DNA from: Bacteroidales bacterium
GTDB taxonomy: Bacteria > Bacteroidota > Bacteroidia > Bacteroidales > Paludibacteraceae
Assembly: GCA_022777485.1 (NCBI GenBank)
Contig: JALFGC010000064.1
Span: 1 to 37,270 of the forward strand
Direction of reading: 5' to 3'
DNA: 37,270 nt
Made by a program: the position numbers and the translations under genes. Shown piece by piece: positions 1 to 7,984 of this stretch. Below the pieces are notes generated by a model. It did no database searches, had not been told where the DNA came from, and saw nothing but the letters and a program-made list of their open reading frames with translations. The first letter of the stretch is position 1, and the number at the start of each line of letters is the position of its first letter.

Positions 1-115
1 TACGAATGCCTATGCCGAATCGCTCAACGCTAAAATCAAAACCTTCAGAGCGGCTTTGAGAGGGGTTAAGGACGTGAAGTTCTTCCTCTATAGATTGAGC
101 ACCATTTTCTCCTAA
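1..115 (+). pseudogene. C-terminal fragment of an IS transposase, cut by the window edge
   Basis: An open frame enters at base 2 and stops at 113-115, giving 37 residues. The segment NAYAESLNAKIKTFRAALRG followed by FFLYRLSTIF resembles the extreme C-terminus of DDE transposases common in Bacteroidales (ISAon1/ISL3-like, from memory). The E in the AESLNAKIK motif would be the last acidic residue of the DDE triad. The N-terminal part lies outside the window, so I cannot say whether the element is intact. The family assignment is from motif memory and not certain. Confidence 0.6.
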
Positions 116-193
116 TCAACACAGGGTTTTACCAGTGAGCCCTATAGGTTATTTATCTGCGTGCATCGAATAAGTACCGTTGCCATCCGCTGT
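116..193. other. IS right flank, no gene seen
   Basis: This short stretch follows the transposase stop codon and precedes the glgP terminator. It probably contains the right terminal inverted repeat of the IS, but the left end is outside the window, so the repeat cannot be matched. No open frame of note is present. Confidence 0.35.
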
Positions 194-231
194 CAAAAAG
201 AGGGTGTGCCGAAATAACTTGGCACACCCTC
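194..231 (-). terminator. Rho-independent terminator of glgP
   Basis: An 11-bp perfect stem (200-210 pairs with 221-231) encloses a 10-base loop. On the minus strand it is followed by a run of five T (195-199). It lies about 40 bp after the glgP stop codon and fits an intrinsic terminator for that gene. Confidence 0.85.
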
Positions 232-272
232 ATCTTTCCCTTGCTGTGGGCAGGGAAACGGATTACTGTCGC

Positions 273-2831
273 TTAAATCCAGCGAACATAGCAGAAGTCC
301 ATGCGGTGGGGCAGGAGGTCGTTCTGCGGATACATACGCAAGCCAAACTTCATGCCGCCGGCATAGTCGAACTGGTAGGTGGTCTCGAAGAAGAGGTGTG
401 AGCCCTCTGCCTTGACGAGTTTCAGCGGCTCAACCTCGTACAACTTATCGTTGTTGTGGAGGGAGGTGCGGATAGCGACGAGTTCTACGCCGAGCCCCTT
501 GTCGTTGAGCGCGTGGGTGTCGAGTTCAACGGCTACGCGCACTTTCTCGCCGACATTGGGTTGCGCCATGTCGGGCATCTCTACCTTGATGACTTCAATC
601 TCGTCCCAGTGGGCAGCCATGTTCTCTTTCCAAGCCGCGATTTCCTTGGCGGTAGCGTAGTGGTTAGCGGCGAGCAGTGCATGGCGTTTAGCCAGTTTGT
701 TGTAGAACTTGTTGAAGTAGTCGTCCATCATGCGCTTGGTAGTGAAGCGCGGTGTGATTTTGGTAACGGAGTTCTTGATGGTCTGAACCCACTCGGGCGA
801 GTAGCCTTTGGAGTTCTTGGCATAGTACATCGGGATAATCTCGTTCTCCAACATCTGGTAGATGGTAGCGGCGTCGAGTTGGTCTTGGTGTGCCTGGTTC
901 TCGTAGGTGCGTTTCTCGGTGAGTGCCCATCCGGCGCCCTTGACATATCCTTCGTACCACCATCCGTCGAGGACGGAGAAGTTGAGGACGCCGTTCATCT
1001 GTGCCTTCTCGCCGGAGGTACCGGACGCCTCGAGCGGACGGGTCGGGGTGTTGAGCCAGATGTCCACACCGCTGATGAGGCGTTTCGCAAGACGCATATC
1101 GTAGTTCTCGAGGAAGATAATCTTACCGAGGAACTGTGGCATGCGGCTGATTTCGATGATACGGCGGATAAGTCCCTGTCCGCCACCGTCTGCGGGGTGC
1201 GCCTTACCGGTGAAGAGGAACTGCACGGGGTAGCGAGGGTTGTTGACAATCTTGTCGAGACGCTCGAGGTCTGTGAAGAGCAGGTGAGCACGCTTGTAGG
1301 TAGCGAAGCGGCGACCGAAGCCGATGATGAGGTTCTCCGCCTTCATCTCATTGAGCGCGCGCACGATACGCGCGGGGTCGCCCTGGCTCTTCATCCAGTC
1401 TTCTTGGAACTTCTCCTTGATATAGTCTATCAACTTGTTTTTCAAGTTCATACGGGTAGCCCAGATATCCTCGTCGGGTATGTCGTTGTAGGCTTTCCAC
1501 ATGTCGAGGTTCGACTGGTCGTTAATCCACTCAGCGGGGAAAGTGCGCTCGTAGACCTCTTTCCACTGGCTGGCAGCCCATGTGGGCATGTGCACGCCGT
1601 TGGTAACATAGTCCACATGCAACTCCTCGGGGTAGTAGCCGGGCCAAACGGGGGAGAACATCTTCTTGCTGACCTCTCCGTGGAGCCAACTTACGCCGTT
1701 GGCCTCTTGGCAGGTGTTGAGTGCGAAGACAGACATAGAGAACTTCTCGTTGTTGTCATCGGGGTTAGTACGGCCCAATCCAATCAGGTCGTGCCACTCA
1801 ATGCCCAACTTGCCTGCGTACTCGTTCATATACTTGTAGAAGAGTCCCTCCTCGAAGTAGTCGTGTCCTGCGGGGACGGGTGTGTGGCAGGTGTAGAGTC
1901 CGCTTGCGCGTACCACTTCTTTCGCTTGGTTGAAGGTCAAGCCTTCGCCTTGCACGAGGTCCACCATGCGCTGCAAGCCCATGAGGGCAGCGTGTCCCTC
2001 GTTGCAGTGGTAAACATCTTTCTTGATACCCAGTTTGTTCAGGGCGAGCATACCTCCGATACCGAGCAAAATCTCCTGCTTGATACGGTTCTCCCAGTCG
2101 CCGCCGTAGAGTTGGTGGGTGATTTGGCGGTCCCACTCGGAGTTGAGTTCGTTGTCGGTGTCCAGCAGCATGAGGTTGATACGACCTATAGCCACCTTCC
2201 ACAGGTAGGCGTGCACGGTGCGTCCGGGGTAGGGCACATCAACAATCATCGGGGTTCCGTCTGCCTCTTTCACCTGCGTGATGGGCAGGTTGCTGAAGTT
2301 CTGCGCCTCGTAGTTAGCCAATTGCTGTCCCTCGGGCGAGAGTGTTTGTGTGAAATAGCCGTAGCGATAGAGGAAACCGATAGCCGTCATATCGACATTG
2401 CAGTCGGATGCCTCTTTCAGGTAGTCGCCGGCGAGCACTCCGAGACCACCCGAGTAGATTTTCAGAACATGGGTCAGACCATATTCCATTGAGAAATAAG
2501 CGATTGACGGTTTCTTTTTGTCGCGCGGAGCGTCCATGTAGCGACGGAAGTCGGCATACACCTTGTCTAATTGCTCCATGAAGGCTTGGTCGTTGCTCAG
2601 TTCCTGCATTCGCTCGTAACTAATCGTGTTGAGGAGCATAATGGGGTTAGACTGGGCGCGGTGCCATGCTTCATTGTCGATTTGACGGAAGAGGTTCTTC
2701 CCCTCCGAGTTCCATACCCACCACAAATTGTAGGCGAGTTCCTGCAATTTGTCAAGGTTTGCGGGCAACTTAGCACGCACATTCACCTCTTTCCACTGAG
2801 GTTGATTCACATTACTTACTTTGATGTTCAT
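273..2831 (-). CDS. glgP: Alpha-glucan (glycogen/maltodextrin) phosphorylase, GT35 family
   Basis: This 852-residue cytosolic enzyme should release glucose-1-phosphate from alpha-1,4-glucans such as glycogen or imported maltodextrin. The N-terminus (about residues 15-100, starting near LQELAYNLWWVWN) matches the DUF3417 domain of the short bacterial alpha-glucan phosphorylases. SMEYGL (114-119) and GGLGVLAGD (128-136) belong to the phosphorylase core. EASGTSGEK (601-609) places the pyridoxal-phosphate lysine at about K609. The length is normal for this subgroup. The ATG at 2831 is the only start that leaves the N-terminal domain complete. The gene stands alone, with its own promoter (3003-3034), a leader of about 165 nt containing a repeat hairpin, and a terminator. 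A 678-residue open frame on the opposite strand is a codon-bias shadow. Confidence 0.95.
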   Translation of the reverse strand: MNIKVSNVNQPQWKEVNVRAKLPANLDKLQELAYNLWWVWNSEGKNLFRQIDNEAWHRAQSNPIMLLNTISYERMQELSNDQAFMEQLDKVYADFRRYMDAPRDKKKPSIAYFSMEYGLTHVLKIYSGGLGVLAGDYLKEASDCNVDMTAIGFLYRYGYFTQTLSPEGQQLANYEAQNFSNLPITQVKEADGTPMIVDVPYPGRTVHAYLWKVAIGRINLMLLDTDNELNSEWDRQITHQLYGGDWENRIKQEILLGIGGMLALNKLGIKKDVYHCNEGHAALMGLQRMVDLVQGEGLTFNQAKEVVRASGLYTCHTPVPAGHDYFEEGLFYKYMNEYAGKLGIEWHDLIGLGRTNPDDNNEKFSMSVFALNTCQEANGVSWLHGEVSKKMFSPVWPGYYPEELHVDYVTNGVHMPTWAASQWKEVYERTFPAEWINDQSNLDMWKAYNDIPDEDIWATRMNLKNKLIDYIKEKFQEDWMKSQGDPARIVRALNEMKAENLIIGFGRRFATYKRAHLLFTDLERLDKIVNNPRYPVQFLFTGKAHPADGGGQGLIRRIIEISRMPQFLGKIIFLENYDMRLAKRLISGVDIWLNTPTRPLEASGTSGEKAQMNGVLNFSVLDGWWYEGYVKGAGWALTEKRTYENQAHQDQLDAATIYQMLENEIIPMYYAKNSKGYSPEWVQTIKNSVTKITPRFTTKRMMDDYFNKFYNKLAKRHALLAANHYATAKEIAAWKENMAAHWDEIEVIKVEMPDMAQPNVGEKVRVAVELDTHALNDKGLGVELVAIRTSLHNNDKLYEVEPLKLVKAEGSHLFFETTYQFDYAGGMKFGLRMYPQNDLLPHRMDFCYVRWI

Positions 2832-2865
2832 GTTTATTATAATGTTGGTTTATATTCTGTTTTTA

Positions 2866-2988
2866 GATTAAGGATAAAGGACCCTATTCAGATGAAGGAT
2901 AAAGGACACATGATGAAGGACTAAATAGTATTGATGCTGAAAATTCATAGACGAAGGTAATAAGTCTTTTATCCTTCATCCTTTATCC
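2866..2988. repeat. GGATAAA-heptamer inverted-repeat element, copy 1 (glgP leader)
   Basis: The left arm (2866-2928) is built from GGATAAAGGA-type heptamers and GATGAAGGAC. The right arm (2960-2988) is the reverse complement of that pattern. Between them lies a conserved core, TAGACGAAGGTAATAAGTC (2948-2966), also seen near 15211-15228 and 32427-32445. The element sits between the glgP promoter and its start codon, so it would be transcribed as a hairpin in the 5' leader. Confidence 0.8.
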
Positions 2989-3002
2989 ACACAAAGCGGC
3001 TG

Positions 3003-3034
3003 CAAAGGTACGAAAAAAAATCGAGATACACAAA
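3003..3034 (-). promoter_or_regulatory. Bacteroidota-type promoter of glgP
   Basis: On the minus strand, TTTG (3031-3034) and TACCTTTG (3003-3010) are separated by exactly 20 bp. This fits the -33/-7 consensus of the Bacteroidota primary sigma factor. It points toward glgP and is divergent from the promoter at 3070-3101. Confidence 0.85.
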
Positions 3035-3069
3035 TAAAAGGACAAAAAATCATAAAAATGCAATATGTA

Positions 3070-3101
3070 TTTGCATATTTGAAAAAAAAGCAGTACCTTT
3101 G
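3070..3101 (+). promoter_or_regulatory. Bacteroidota-type promoter upstream of tRNA-Ser
   Basis: TTTG (3070-3073) and TACCTTTG (3094-3101) are separated by 20 bp. The start region GCAGCCGATTTT resembles that of the tRNA-Leu promoter (GCACCCGATTTC). It is the nearest promoter upstream of the tRNA at 3250, about 150 nt away, and the leader contains repeat fragments. Confidence 0.8.
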
Positions 3102-3130
3102 CAGCCGATTTTGGAGAGGGGATAGATAAA

Positions 3131-3245
3131 AGAGAGGGCCCTCCTCATTCCTCCCTACAGAGGGAGGGGGTAAACTGATTACCTTCGCCTATGGGTTTTC
3201 AGAGTTGAGACTTTTTCGTCTTTTATCCTTCATCCTTTATCCATA
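3131..3245. repeat. Palindromic CCTCC/GGAGG fragment and half of a GGATAAA element
   Basis: Positions 3137-3170 hold a degenerate CCTCCCT...AGGGAGG palindrome like those at 19636-19670 and 32061-32085. Positions 3176-3242 hold a partial heptamer element: an inverted version of the conserved core (TTACCTTCGCCTATG) and one right arm (TCTTTTATCCTTCATCC type). Both lie in the leader of the tRNA-Ser transcript. Confidence 0.6.
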
Positions 3246-3249
3246 CATA

Positions 3250-3334
3250 GGAAAGATGGCAGAGTGGTCGATTGCGGCGGTCTTGAAAACCGTTGACCTT
3301 CACGGGTCCGGGGGTTCGAATCCCTCTCTTTCCG
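3250..3334 (+). tRNA. tRNA-Ser(TGA)
   Basis: This 85-nt type II tRNA has a 7-bp acceptor stem (GGAAAGA with TCTTTCC), a long variable arm and a T arm with GGTTCGAATCC. The anticodon loop CTTGAAA gives TGA at 3284-3286, reading UCA-type serine codons. The discriminator is G at 3334. The 3' CCA is not encoded, so it must be added after transcription. A terminator follows at once. Confidence 0.95.
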
Positions 3335-3353
3335 CACAAAGGCGTGGGCGGCG

Positions 3354-3377
3354 GCAGACCGAGAGGTCTGCTTTTTT
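3354..3377 (+). terminator. Rho-independent terminator after tRNA-Ser
   Basis: A 7-bp GC-rich stem (GCAGACC with GGTCTGC) with a GAGA loop is followed by six T at 3372-3377. It starts 20 bp after the tRNA. Confidence 0.9.
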
Positions 3378-3447
3378 GTATCTTTGTGCGTTGTGCTCGC
3401 CTTCTCGCAGCCTTTCTGCTGCTGAGCAGTGAGGGATGGCTGTGCCC

Positions 3448-3492
3448 GAAACAGAACGCGGATGAGTCAGGTACTCATCCGCGTTCTGTTTC
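3448..3492 (-). terminator. Long hairpin at the end of the M6 protease gene
   Basis: A perfect 19-bp stem (3448-3466 with 3474-3492) with a 7-base loop begins at the last base of the protease stop codon. On the minus strand the second arm ends in TTCTGTTTC, which is only moderately U-rich. It is a likely terminator or 3'-end stabiliser. The missing long T run lowers certainty. Confidence 0.65.
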
Positions 3493-6347
3493 TATAAGAC
3501 TACTTTGACATAGGGTTGCCTCCGTTTCATCTTCAGCGCGCCTTTGTCGTTTTGCTCAATGTACTTGACGACATATAGCATACTGTTGCTCATGATGTTG
3601 GTGGGCAGGAGGTACGCGCTTTGTCCCGCCTTGACGGTACATCTGTAAATTTGTCTGCCGGTATGGTCGTAGATACGCAGTTCGCTGCCGTTCACGGGGT
3701 TGGGCACATAGACGGTGTGCGTAGTCGCGTCGTAGGTCAGGTGACGGTCTGTGTCGGTATTCTCGGCGGACATAGTTGTAACTGCCTGCGGCTCGGTGAA
3801 CGGGGTGCGATGTGGCTCGCAGCCCAGCCCCTCGTCCGTGGCTTGCAGGGTGCAGTAGTAGGTGGTGGACGGGGTGAGGTTGGTGAAGTCGTAGAGCGTG
3901 TAGGCGGGGTCGTCCACTGCCATGAGTTCAAGATTATTGCATATGTAGTTGATATTCTGCGAACAAGTGGCGGTGAAGACATCCAGCGCACAACCGGACG
4001 CGCCGCCGTCGGTATAGGTCAAGCGGAAGCGGGTGAAGTTGTCCGAAGCCGAGAAGGTATGGGTAATGGTCTTTTTCTTCGTCGTCTTGAGCACGGCTGT
4101 CCGGCAGTCGTTTAGGGGGAGCCATTCCGCGCCGTTCCATGCCTCGATACTGAGCACGCCCACGGTGTCAAGGTCTGTCGCAAAAGCATTGAGCCAGAAC
4201 GATACTTCGCTAACAGGCGATGGGTATTCGGGCGTAGTGACGCAGTCGCCTGTCTTCTTGAGGTATAGCGCACGCGTCCCCTCTGCCTTGGCGGAGGTGG
4301 TGGTGGTATAGGTGGTCGTCTCCCAGCCCTCTTCGCGTACATCATCAGCACTCATGAAGTTCTCAAAACTCTGCATAAACGAAGAGGTGCCTTCATCTAT
4401 GGTGTACATGTTCAGGTAATAGGCGGTGGCGTCGCTCTCCGGCTCCCACGCGAAGCGGAAGGAGTAGGGAGTGATATTGCTCGCGGGCTTGAGCACGGGC
4501 GTCTTTATGTAGGTGTGGCGAGGTGCAGTGGCGGTAAGTGCCACGGTGGTACCCACACCATAACCTGTAACATTCACGATGGCAGACACGGCATCGCAGT
4601 TCCGCTTGGCAGGTAGGAAACTAACCCACACGCGTTGCTCCAAATGCCCGTCTTTGTCGGGGGAGAGAACGATGGACTTCTTCCACACTTTGTCCTTGCG
4701 AGCCGGCGCTTCGTCTGCTGCCGCAAGGTAGAAGTTCCCCGTGGTGGACAGCGATACGGTATGGGCAGTATCGAGGTCGGAACCCGCGAGCACGAAAGAC
4801 TGAGGATTCCAGTCTTCGATGATGTTCTCGTCGCTCACGGTAGTGGTGAGGGTCAGCACGCGCGGAGTGGCTACAATAGCCGCATCGCCCAACGAGGAGT
4901 AGATGAAACTGATGAGCCCGTTAGACTCGGCTATGTTGAACAGGTTCTGCTCGTGAAGGACGGTCCCGTCATGGAGTTTCGGAGTGAAAGAAGTGATGTT
5001 CTGCGTGCCGGGATACGGGTCAGAGGACTTGCCGTCTTCTCCCGCCTCACGCTCTTTCCACGAGATACCGTTGGCTTCCTCGAGGTGCATCCGCAGCATC
5101 TGTTTGCCGTTGTTGGGCGTGTTGCTCGACCAAGCGGCTTCGCTGTAGTCAATGTGCCATACCAGCATGCCCGTGCCGGGTAGTGCGCCGGACGGGGACT
5201 CCCAACCCTTACGCGCGCGGTACTCCAAAAGGAAATACTCCTTCGGGGAAGGACTGTCGCCCACGAGGTTATGGGTAGTGGGGGCGATGAGGTAAGCGCT
5301 GTTCGACTCCGTGAGCGGTTGCAAGAAGTACTCCCCCGGCTCGGTCAACTGCACAGGCTTCAGCCAATCAAGGTAGAAACGCTCGTGGCTCGCGTAGGTG
5401 GGAGGAGTGCGACCTTGATTGTTGTAACTGCCGGAGCACATGATATCCCAGTTGCCAACCGTATAGTGGTCGTAACTCGTGTCGTAGAAGTCGGGCAAGC
5501 CGAGCACATGCCCAAACTCGTGGCAGAAGGTGCCGATAGGTGCGCGCGTCGTACCCGTGCCGCGGTATTCTGAGGTGCAGGCGTACGAAGCCAAACGGAT
5601 ACCCCCCACTTGAATGTTCAGGCTCGTCAGGTCGCTGCGGTGAGGCCATATCGTGTTCGCGCTGCCGCCTTCCGCTTGGTTGTTGCCGGCGTAGAAGACA
5701 AACACATTGTCCAGCACGCCATCCCCGTCGGTGTCATAGTCCTTCATGTTAACCCCCGCGGCAGCGGCTTTCTGACACGCTTCTACGATAAGCGTATAAG
5801 GCTGACGGTCGTGGTAACCGCCCTCCTCTGCACCATAGTACGCCATGTCGTGGTCTGCCTCATACGGACCATAGACATCAAAGATAGGGGAGAAAAGGCT
5901 GTCCGAAGACGCAATGAAATAGTCGCGAGCCGAACCGGTCGCCCCGTTGTACGAGTAGCCGCTTTGGTTCAGCAGGTCGCTGAAGTTCTCTTTCGTCTGT
6001 GCAAAGGCAAGGTCTGGAAAGCCCATCAGTATCACCAACGAGCGAGGGCTGCCCGTCAGCGGGAAAGTGGTGCTGAGGTGGGCCTGCTGCGCTTTGCGGA
6101 AACGCTCTCGAACCGCCTCTGCGGGCTGAACAACGGTGGAGTCTATCTGAAAAAAGCCAGACTCCATGAGCCGCAACGGCGTGCCGTCGGGCAGCGAGTA
6201 GTAACTATAATGCTCGTCGCCGTGCAGATAAACCGTGAGGATAGAGCCGTCCGGTTGTGTCATCTCAATAGGGTAGGGAGAGGCAGGCACTGCCGATATA
6301 TGCAGGCATACGAGAGCGAATGCACAAGTGAATAACAGTTTCTTCAT
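3492..6347 (-). CDS. Secreted M6-family metalloprotease (immune inhibitor A-like)
   Basis: This 951-residue protein starts at ATG 6347, where a clean signal peptide begins (MKKLLFTCAFALVCLHISAV). An upstream in-frame ATG at 6386 would add 13 residues and spoil the signal. Residues 25-70 resemble the short pro-region of the family. HEFGH at 276-280 with GLPDFYD after it is the HExxHxxGxxD zinc site of M6 proteases, and DYDTDGDGVLDN near 203-214 looks like a calcium loop. Later segments include a fibronectin III-like stretch (around PYSFRFAWEPESDATAYYL) and a C-terminal beta domain (VPNPVNGSELRIYDHTGRQI) resembling a type IX secretion sorting domain. It probably acts at or outside the cell surface on host or dietary protein. 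T9SS export is an inference. It has its own promoter at 6414-6445. Confidence 0.85.
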   Translation of the reverse strand: MKKLLFTCAFALVCLHISAVPASPYPIEMTQPDGSILTVYLHGDEHYSYYSLPDGTPLRLMESGFFQIDSTVVQPAEAVRERFRKAQQAHLSTTFPLTGSPRSLVILMGFPDLAFAQTKENFSDLLNQSGYSYNGATGSARDYFIASSDSLFSPIFDVYGPYEADHDMAYYGAEEGGYHDRQPYTLIVEACQKAAAAGVNMKDYDTDGDGVLDNVFVFYAGNNQAEGGSANTIWPHRSDLTSLNIQVGGIRLASYACTSEYRGTGTTRAPIGTFCHEFGHVLGLPDFYDTSYDHYTVGNWDIMCSGSYNNQGRTPPTYASHERFYLDWLKPVQLTEPGEYFLQPLTESNSAYLIAPTTHNLVGDSPSPKEYFLLEYRARKGWESPSGALPGTGMLVWHIDYSEAAWSSNTPNNGKQMLRMHLEEANGISWKEREAGEDGKSSDPYPGTQNITSFTPKLHDGTVLHEQNLFNIAESNGLISFIYSSLGDAAIVATPRVLTLTTTVSDENIIEDWNPQSFVLAGSDLDTAHTVSLSTTGNFYLAAADEAPARKDKVWKKSIVLSPDKDGHLEQRVWVSFLPAKRNCDAVSAIVNVTGYGVGTTVALTATAPRHTYIKTPVLKPASNITPYSFRFAWEPESDATAYYLNMYTIDEGTSSFMQSFENFMSADDVREEGWETTTYTTTTSAKAEGTRALYLKKTGDCVTTPEYPSPVSEVSFWLNAFATDLDTVGVLSIEAWNGAEWLPLNDCRTAVLKTTKKKTITHTFSASDNFTRFRLTYTDGGASGCALDVFTATCSQNINYICNNLELMAVDDPAYTLYDFTNLTPSTTYYCTLQATDEGLGCEPHRTPFTEPQAVTTMSAENTDTDRHLTYDATTHTVYVPNPVNGSELRIYDHTGRQIYRCTVKAGQSAYLLPTNIMSNSMLYVVKYIEQNDKGALKMKRRQPYVKVVL

Positions 6348-6413
6348 ATTTCTATTTCGTTGTGTTTGGCGCGTGCGCATAAGCACACCAACCCAATGTA
6401 TTCAAAAACCGTG

Positions 6414-6445
6414 CAAAGATACACATTTTTTTTGAAACATGCAAA
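6414..6445 (-). promoter_or_regulatory. Promoter of the M6 protease gene
   Basis: On the minus strand, TTTG (6442-6445) and TATCTTTG (6414-6421) are separated by 20 bp. It lies about 70 bp upstream of the chosen protease start codon. Confidence 0.85.
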
Positions 6446-6528
6446 TGTAGAGTGATTTTTTAATACCTTTTGTCAAAAACTCCCTCCCTACCGGGGCTTA
6501 TTTCCTAACCATACGCTCCCGTGAATAT

Positions 6529-6616
6529 AGTTAGTGATTAGTTAATGATTAGTTAATGATTAGTTAGTGATTAGTTAGTGATTAGTTAACGATTAGTTAA
6601 CGATTAGTTAGTGATT
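6529..6616. repeat. Eight-copy 11-bp tandem array (AGTTARYGATT)
   Basis: Eight contiguous 11-bp units run 6529-6616 without an indel. Only positions 6 and 7 vary (AG/GT, AA/TG and AA/CG give AGTGATT, AATGATT and AACGATT). The array ends in GTGATTGCAGA, the same junction seen at 24085-24095. The period is close to one helical turn, so the copies face one side of the DNA. It lies upstream of the protease promoter and downstream of the SusCD operon terminator. The rest of 6446-6722 shows no gene. Confidence 0.95.
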
Positions 6617-6722
6617 GCAGACCCGTTCTCGATACTTTACCGTACCCGAGTAGAGACAAATAATGCAGCCTAAAACGCCAAAAAACTGCGGCTGTTCCCT
6701 CCTTTCGCTATTTTTTACATAC

Positions 6723-6760
6723 AAAAGAGGCTGCCTAACGCAACCGGTTAGACAGCCTCT
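6723..6760 (-). terminator. Terminator of the SusCD-lipoprotein operon
   Basis: The stem GAGGCTG..TAAC pairs with GTTA..CAGCCTC (6727-6739 with 6747-6759). On the minus strand it is followed by TTTTG. It lies about 20 bp after the last stop codon of the operon. Confidence 0.85.
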
Positions 6761-6781
6761 CAATATTCAAAACACCACTTC

Positions 6782-7951
6782 TTATTTGCGATACAAAGCG
6801 TTCATCTTCATGTTGTTAACTTGCTTTACAGCATAGTCAGCATTGCGATACAGGTGCTTGTTGCTTACGAACATTGCGCCTGCGTTCTCCCCACCGTTGT
6901 CCTCAGCCACTACATTGGTGTAATCCTTCTTGATAGTACGCATGTCGTAAGGCTCAACAAGGCTCTCAACAACGCCCGAGTCGTTGACATTGCAGAGCAG
7001 ACCATAGAGACGGTTTTCGTTCACAAAATCGTACCAATCTATGGTAATCTCGTATTGGAACTCATCGTTTTCGTTTTCGAACATGTGTGCAGCGGTTACA
7101 TTTCCGAGATTCCAACTCTGGTCCTCCTCTTCAAAGTCCATATGGAAAATCTGAGTACCTACTTGCGAATTCAGATACAAGTCAGCAATCTCTTGGGTAA
7201 CTTCTTTGGTAGCGGGATCAATAACCGCTTTCCAGAAGTCGCCATAACTTTGCAAATCAGTAAGTTCGCCTGACAATGCGGTGTAAGGAGCAAGGGTATC
7301 TTGAGGGTTCGGAGCAATGTAGAAACCATCACTATTGCCAACATAGGAGCCTTGGTGCTGTCCCTCGGTAATCCAAAATACGGGTACTTCAGCAACGAAG
7401 AAGTAACCTGCACCACCGAAGCCGGTACCATTTACGAAACTAATATTGTTGTCCCAAGCATACATGCTGATATAGCCTAATTGGCATTTATATGTAGCAC
7501 CGCTAGTCATCTTGAGGTCTTGCTCTGTGCCCGGAATCATTTCAGGAGAACCGAAGAGACCATAACTCAGCAGTTGGTAGTTGTCCAACGCAGCGTCATT
7601 GGTAACATTCACCAAGCAGGTGTCGGGAGTGCAACCTTCTGTAGATACTACGATGTTTGCAGTACCGGGAGCAACAGCGGTTACGATACCGTTCTTTACG
7701 GTAGCCACTTCCTCGTCATCGGAAGTCCAAACAAATGTAACTGCGGTAGTCGGAGCAGGAGTAACGGTAGCAGAGAGTTTCTCAGTCTGACCTACACTCA
7801 TAAGAAGCGTCTCGGGAGCAACTTTTACCACCGATACTACGGTATCATCGCCATTGCCACCATTGTTACCACCGGGGTTGTCCGTGGGCTCGCAACTGGT
7901 GAATGCCACCATTGCGATTGCGCTAAGCGCAAGCATAAAATACTTTTTCAT
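6782..7951 (-). CDS. SusE/SusF-position surface lipoprotein with a Big_2 domain
   Basis: This 389-residue lipoprotein has a signal ending at the lipobox FTSC (cysteine 20). A Gly/Asn-rich linker (GGNNGGNGDD) follows, which is typical of proteins displayed on the outer surface. Residues about 41-117 form a bacterial Ig-like Big_2 domain (VTPAPTTAVTFVWTSDDEEV, then GTANIVVS). The rest is not recognised. It is the third gene of the SusC-SusD operon, 33 bp after susD, the usual place for a surface ligand-binding lipoprotein. The substrate cannot be read from the sequence. Confidence 0.8.
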   Translation of the reverse strand: MKKYFMLALSAIAMVAFTSCEPTDNPGGNNGGNGDDTVVSVVKVAPETLLMSVGQTEKLSATVTPAPTTAVTFVWTSDDEEVATVKNGIVTAVAPGTANIVVSTEGCTPDTCLVNVTNDAALDNYQLLSYGLFGSPEMIPGTEQDLKMTSGATYKCQLGYISMYAWDNNISFVNGTGFGGAGYFFVAEVPVFWITEGQHQGSYVGNSDGFYIAPNPQDTLAPYTALSGELTDLQSYGDFWKAVIDPATKEVTQEIADLYLNSQVGTQIFHMDFEEEDQSWNLGNVTAAHMFENENDEFQYEITIDWYDFVNENRLYGLLCNVNDSGVVESLVEPYDMRTIKKDYTNVVAEDNGGENAGAMFVSNKHLYRNADYAVKQVNNMKMNALYRK

Positions 7952-7984
7952 AACTTAAAAAATAGTTTGTTGTTAGTTGATTAA

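Noticed and set aside
456..2492. A 678-residue open frame on the plus strand
   Set aside because: It lies wholly antisense to glgP, has no recognisable motif and mirrors the codon bias of the real gene.
3379..3386. TATCTTTG as another promoter after the tRNA-Ser terminator
   Set aside because: There is no TTTG/TTG box 20 bp upstream and no plus-strand gene follows.
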